A stretch of DNA of 5,185 nucleotides from Dehalococcoidia bacterium (GTDB lineage Bacteria; Chloroflexota; Dehalococcoidia; GIF9; UBA5620): NCBI GenBank assembly GCA_016783225.1, contig JADHWZ010000147.1, positions 1 to 5,185 of the forward strand. The letters are read 5' to 3'. Positions 5,184 through 5,185 of the stretch are shown piece after piece. Below the pieces are notes generated by a model. It had not been told where the DNA came from. It worked only from the letters and a program-made list of their open reading frames with translations, and did not search any database. The position numbers and the translations under genes were made by a program. The number at the start of each line of letters is the position of its first letter. Position 1 is the first letter of the stretch.

Positions 5184-5185
5184 CG

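Noticed and set aside
1..5185. CRISPR array, integrase, transposase or rRNA
   Set aside because: No regularly spaced direct repeats, recombinase motifs or rRNA segments were seen on either strand.

Overview
The window most resembles an anaerobic bacterium of the Dehalococcoidia/Chloroflexota type. This rests on a tungstate/molybdate-binding protein tail of the WtpA kind, a HypB hydrogenase-maturation remnant, a divergent PlsY, and dispersed repeats of the 'cgtcattgcgag ... caatctcgg' kind that I associate with such genomes. The assignment is an inference; no rRNA or lineage marker is present.

Layout. Bases 3-179 (+) hold the last 58 codons of a WtpA/ModA-like solute-binding protein. Bases 180-451 hold no recognisable gene. 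Bases 452-3100 (-) are a three-gene unit, transcribed leftwards in the order plsY-like acyltransferase, family 2 glycosyltransferase, sugar-phosphate nucleotidyltransferase. It is preceded by a promoter with a consensus -35 box and a perfect 9-bp dyad at the expected transcription start. Bases 3101-3698 are non-coding and carry a roughly 300-bp composite repeat with inverted ends. Bases 3699-4022 (+) encode a small membrane protein with a TatA-like first helix and a LiaI/LiaF-like helix pair. Bases 4035-4190 (-) hold the last 50 codons of hypB, cut off from the rest of the gene, with a second repeat hairpin (4247-4290) close to the break. Bases 4309-4839 (-) encode a cysteine-rich four-helix membrane protein that I cannot name. 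Bases 4884-5183 (-) are the C-terminal part of another unnamed cysteine-containing protein that runs off the right edge.

How the genes may work together. The minus-strand unit combines acyl transfer to glycerol-3-phosphate, a membrane glycosyltransferase and an NDP-sugar (or NDP-alcohol) synthase. This is a plausible set for making a glycosylated membrane lipid, controlled by an unidentified repressor acting at the dyad. The right third looks like a rearranged accessory region with repeats, a truncated hypB and an AT-richer membrane gene. The best candidates for something undescribed are the cysteine-rich membrane protein, the dyad-controlled lipid/sugar operon and the TatA-like/LiaI-like hybrid.
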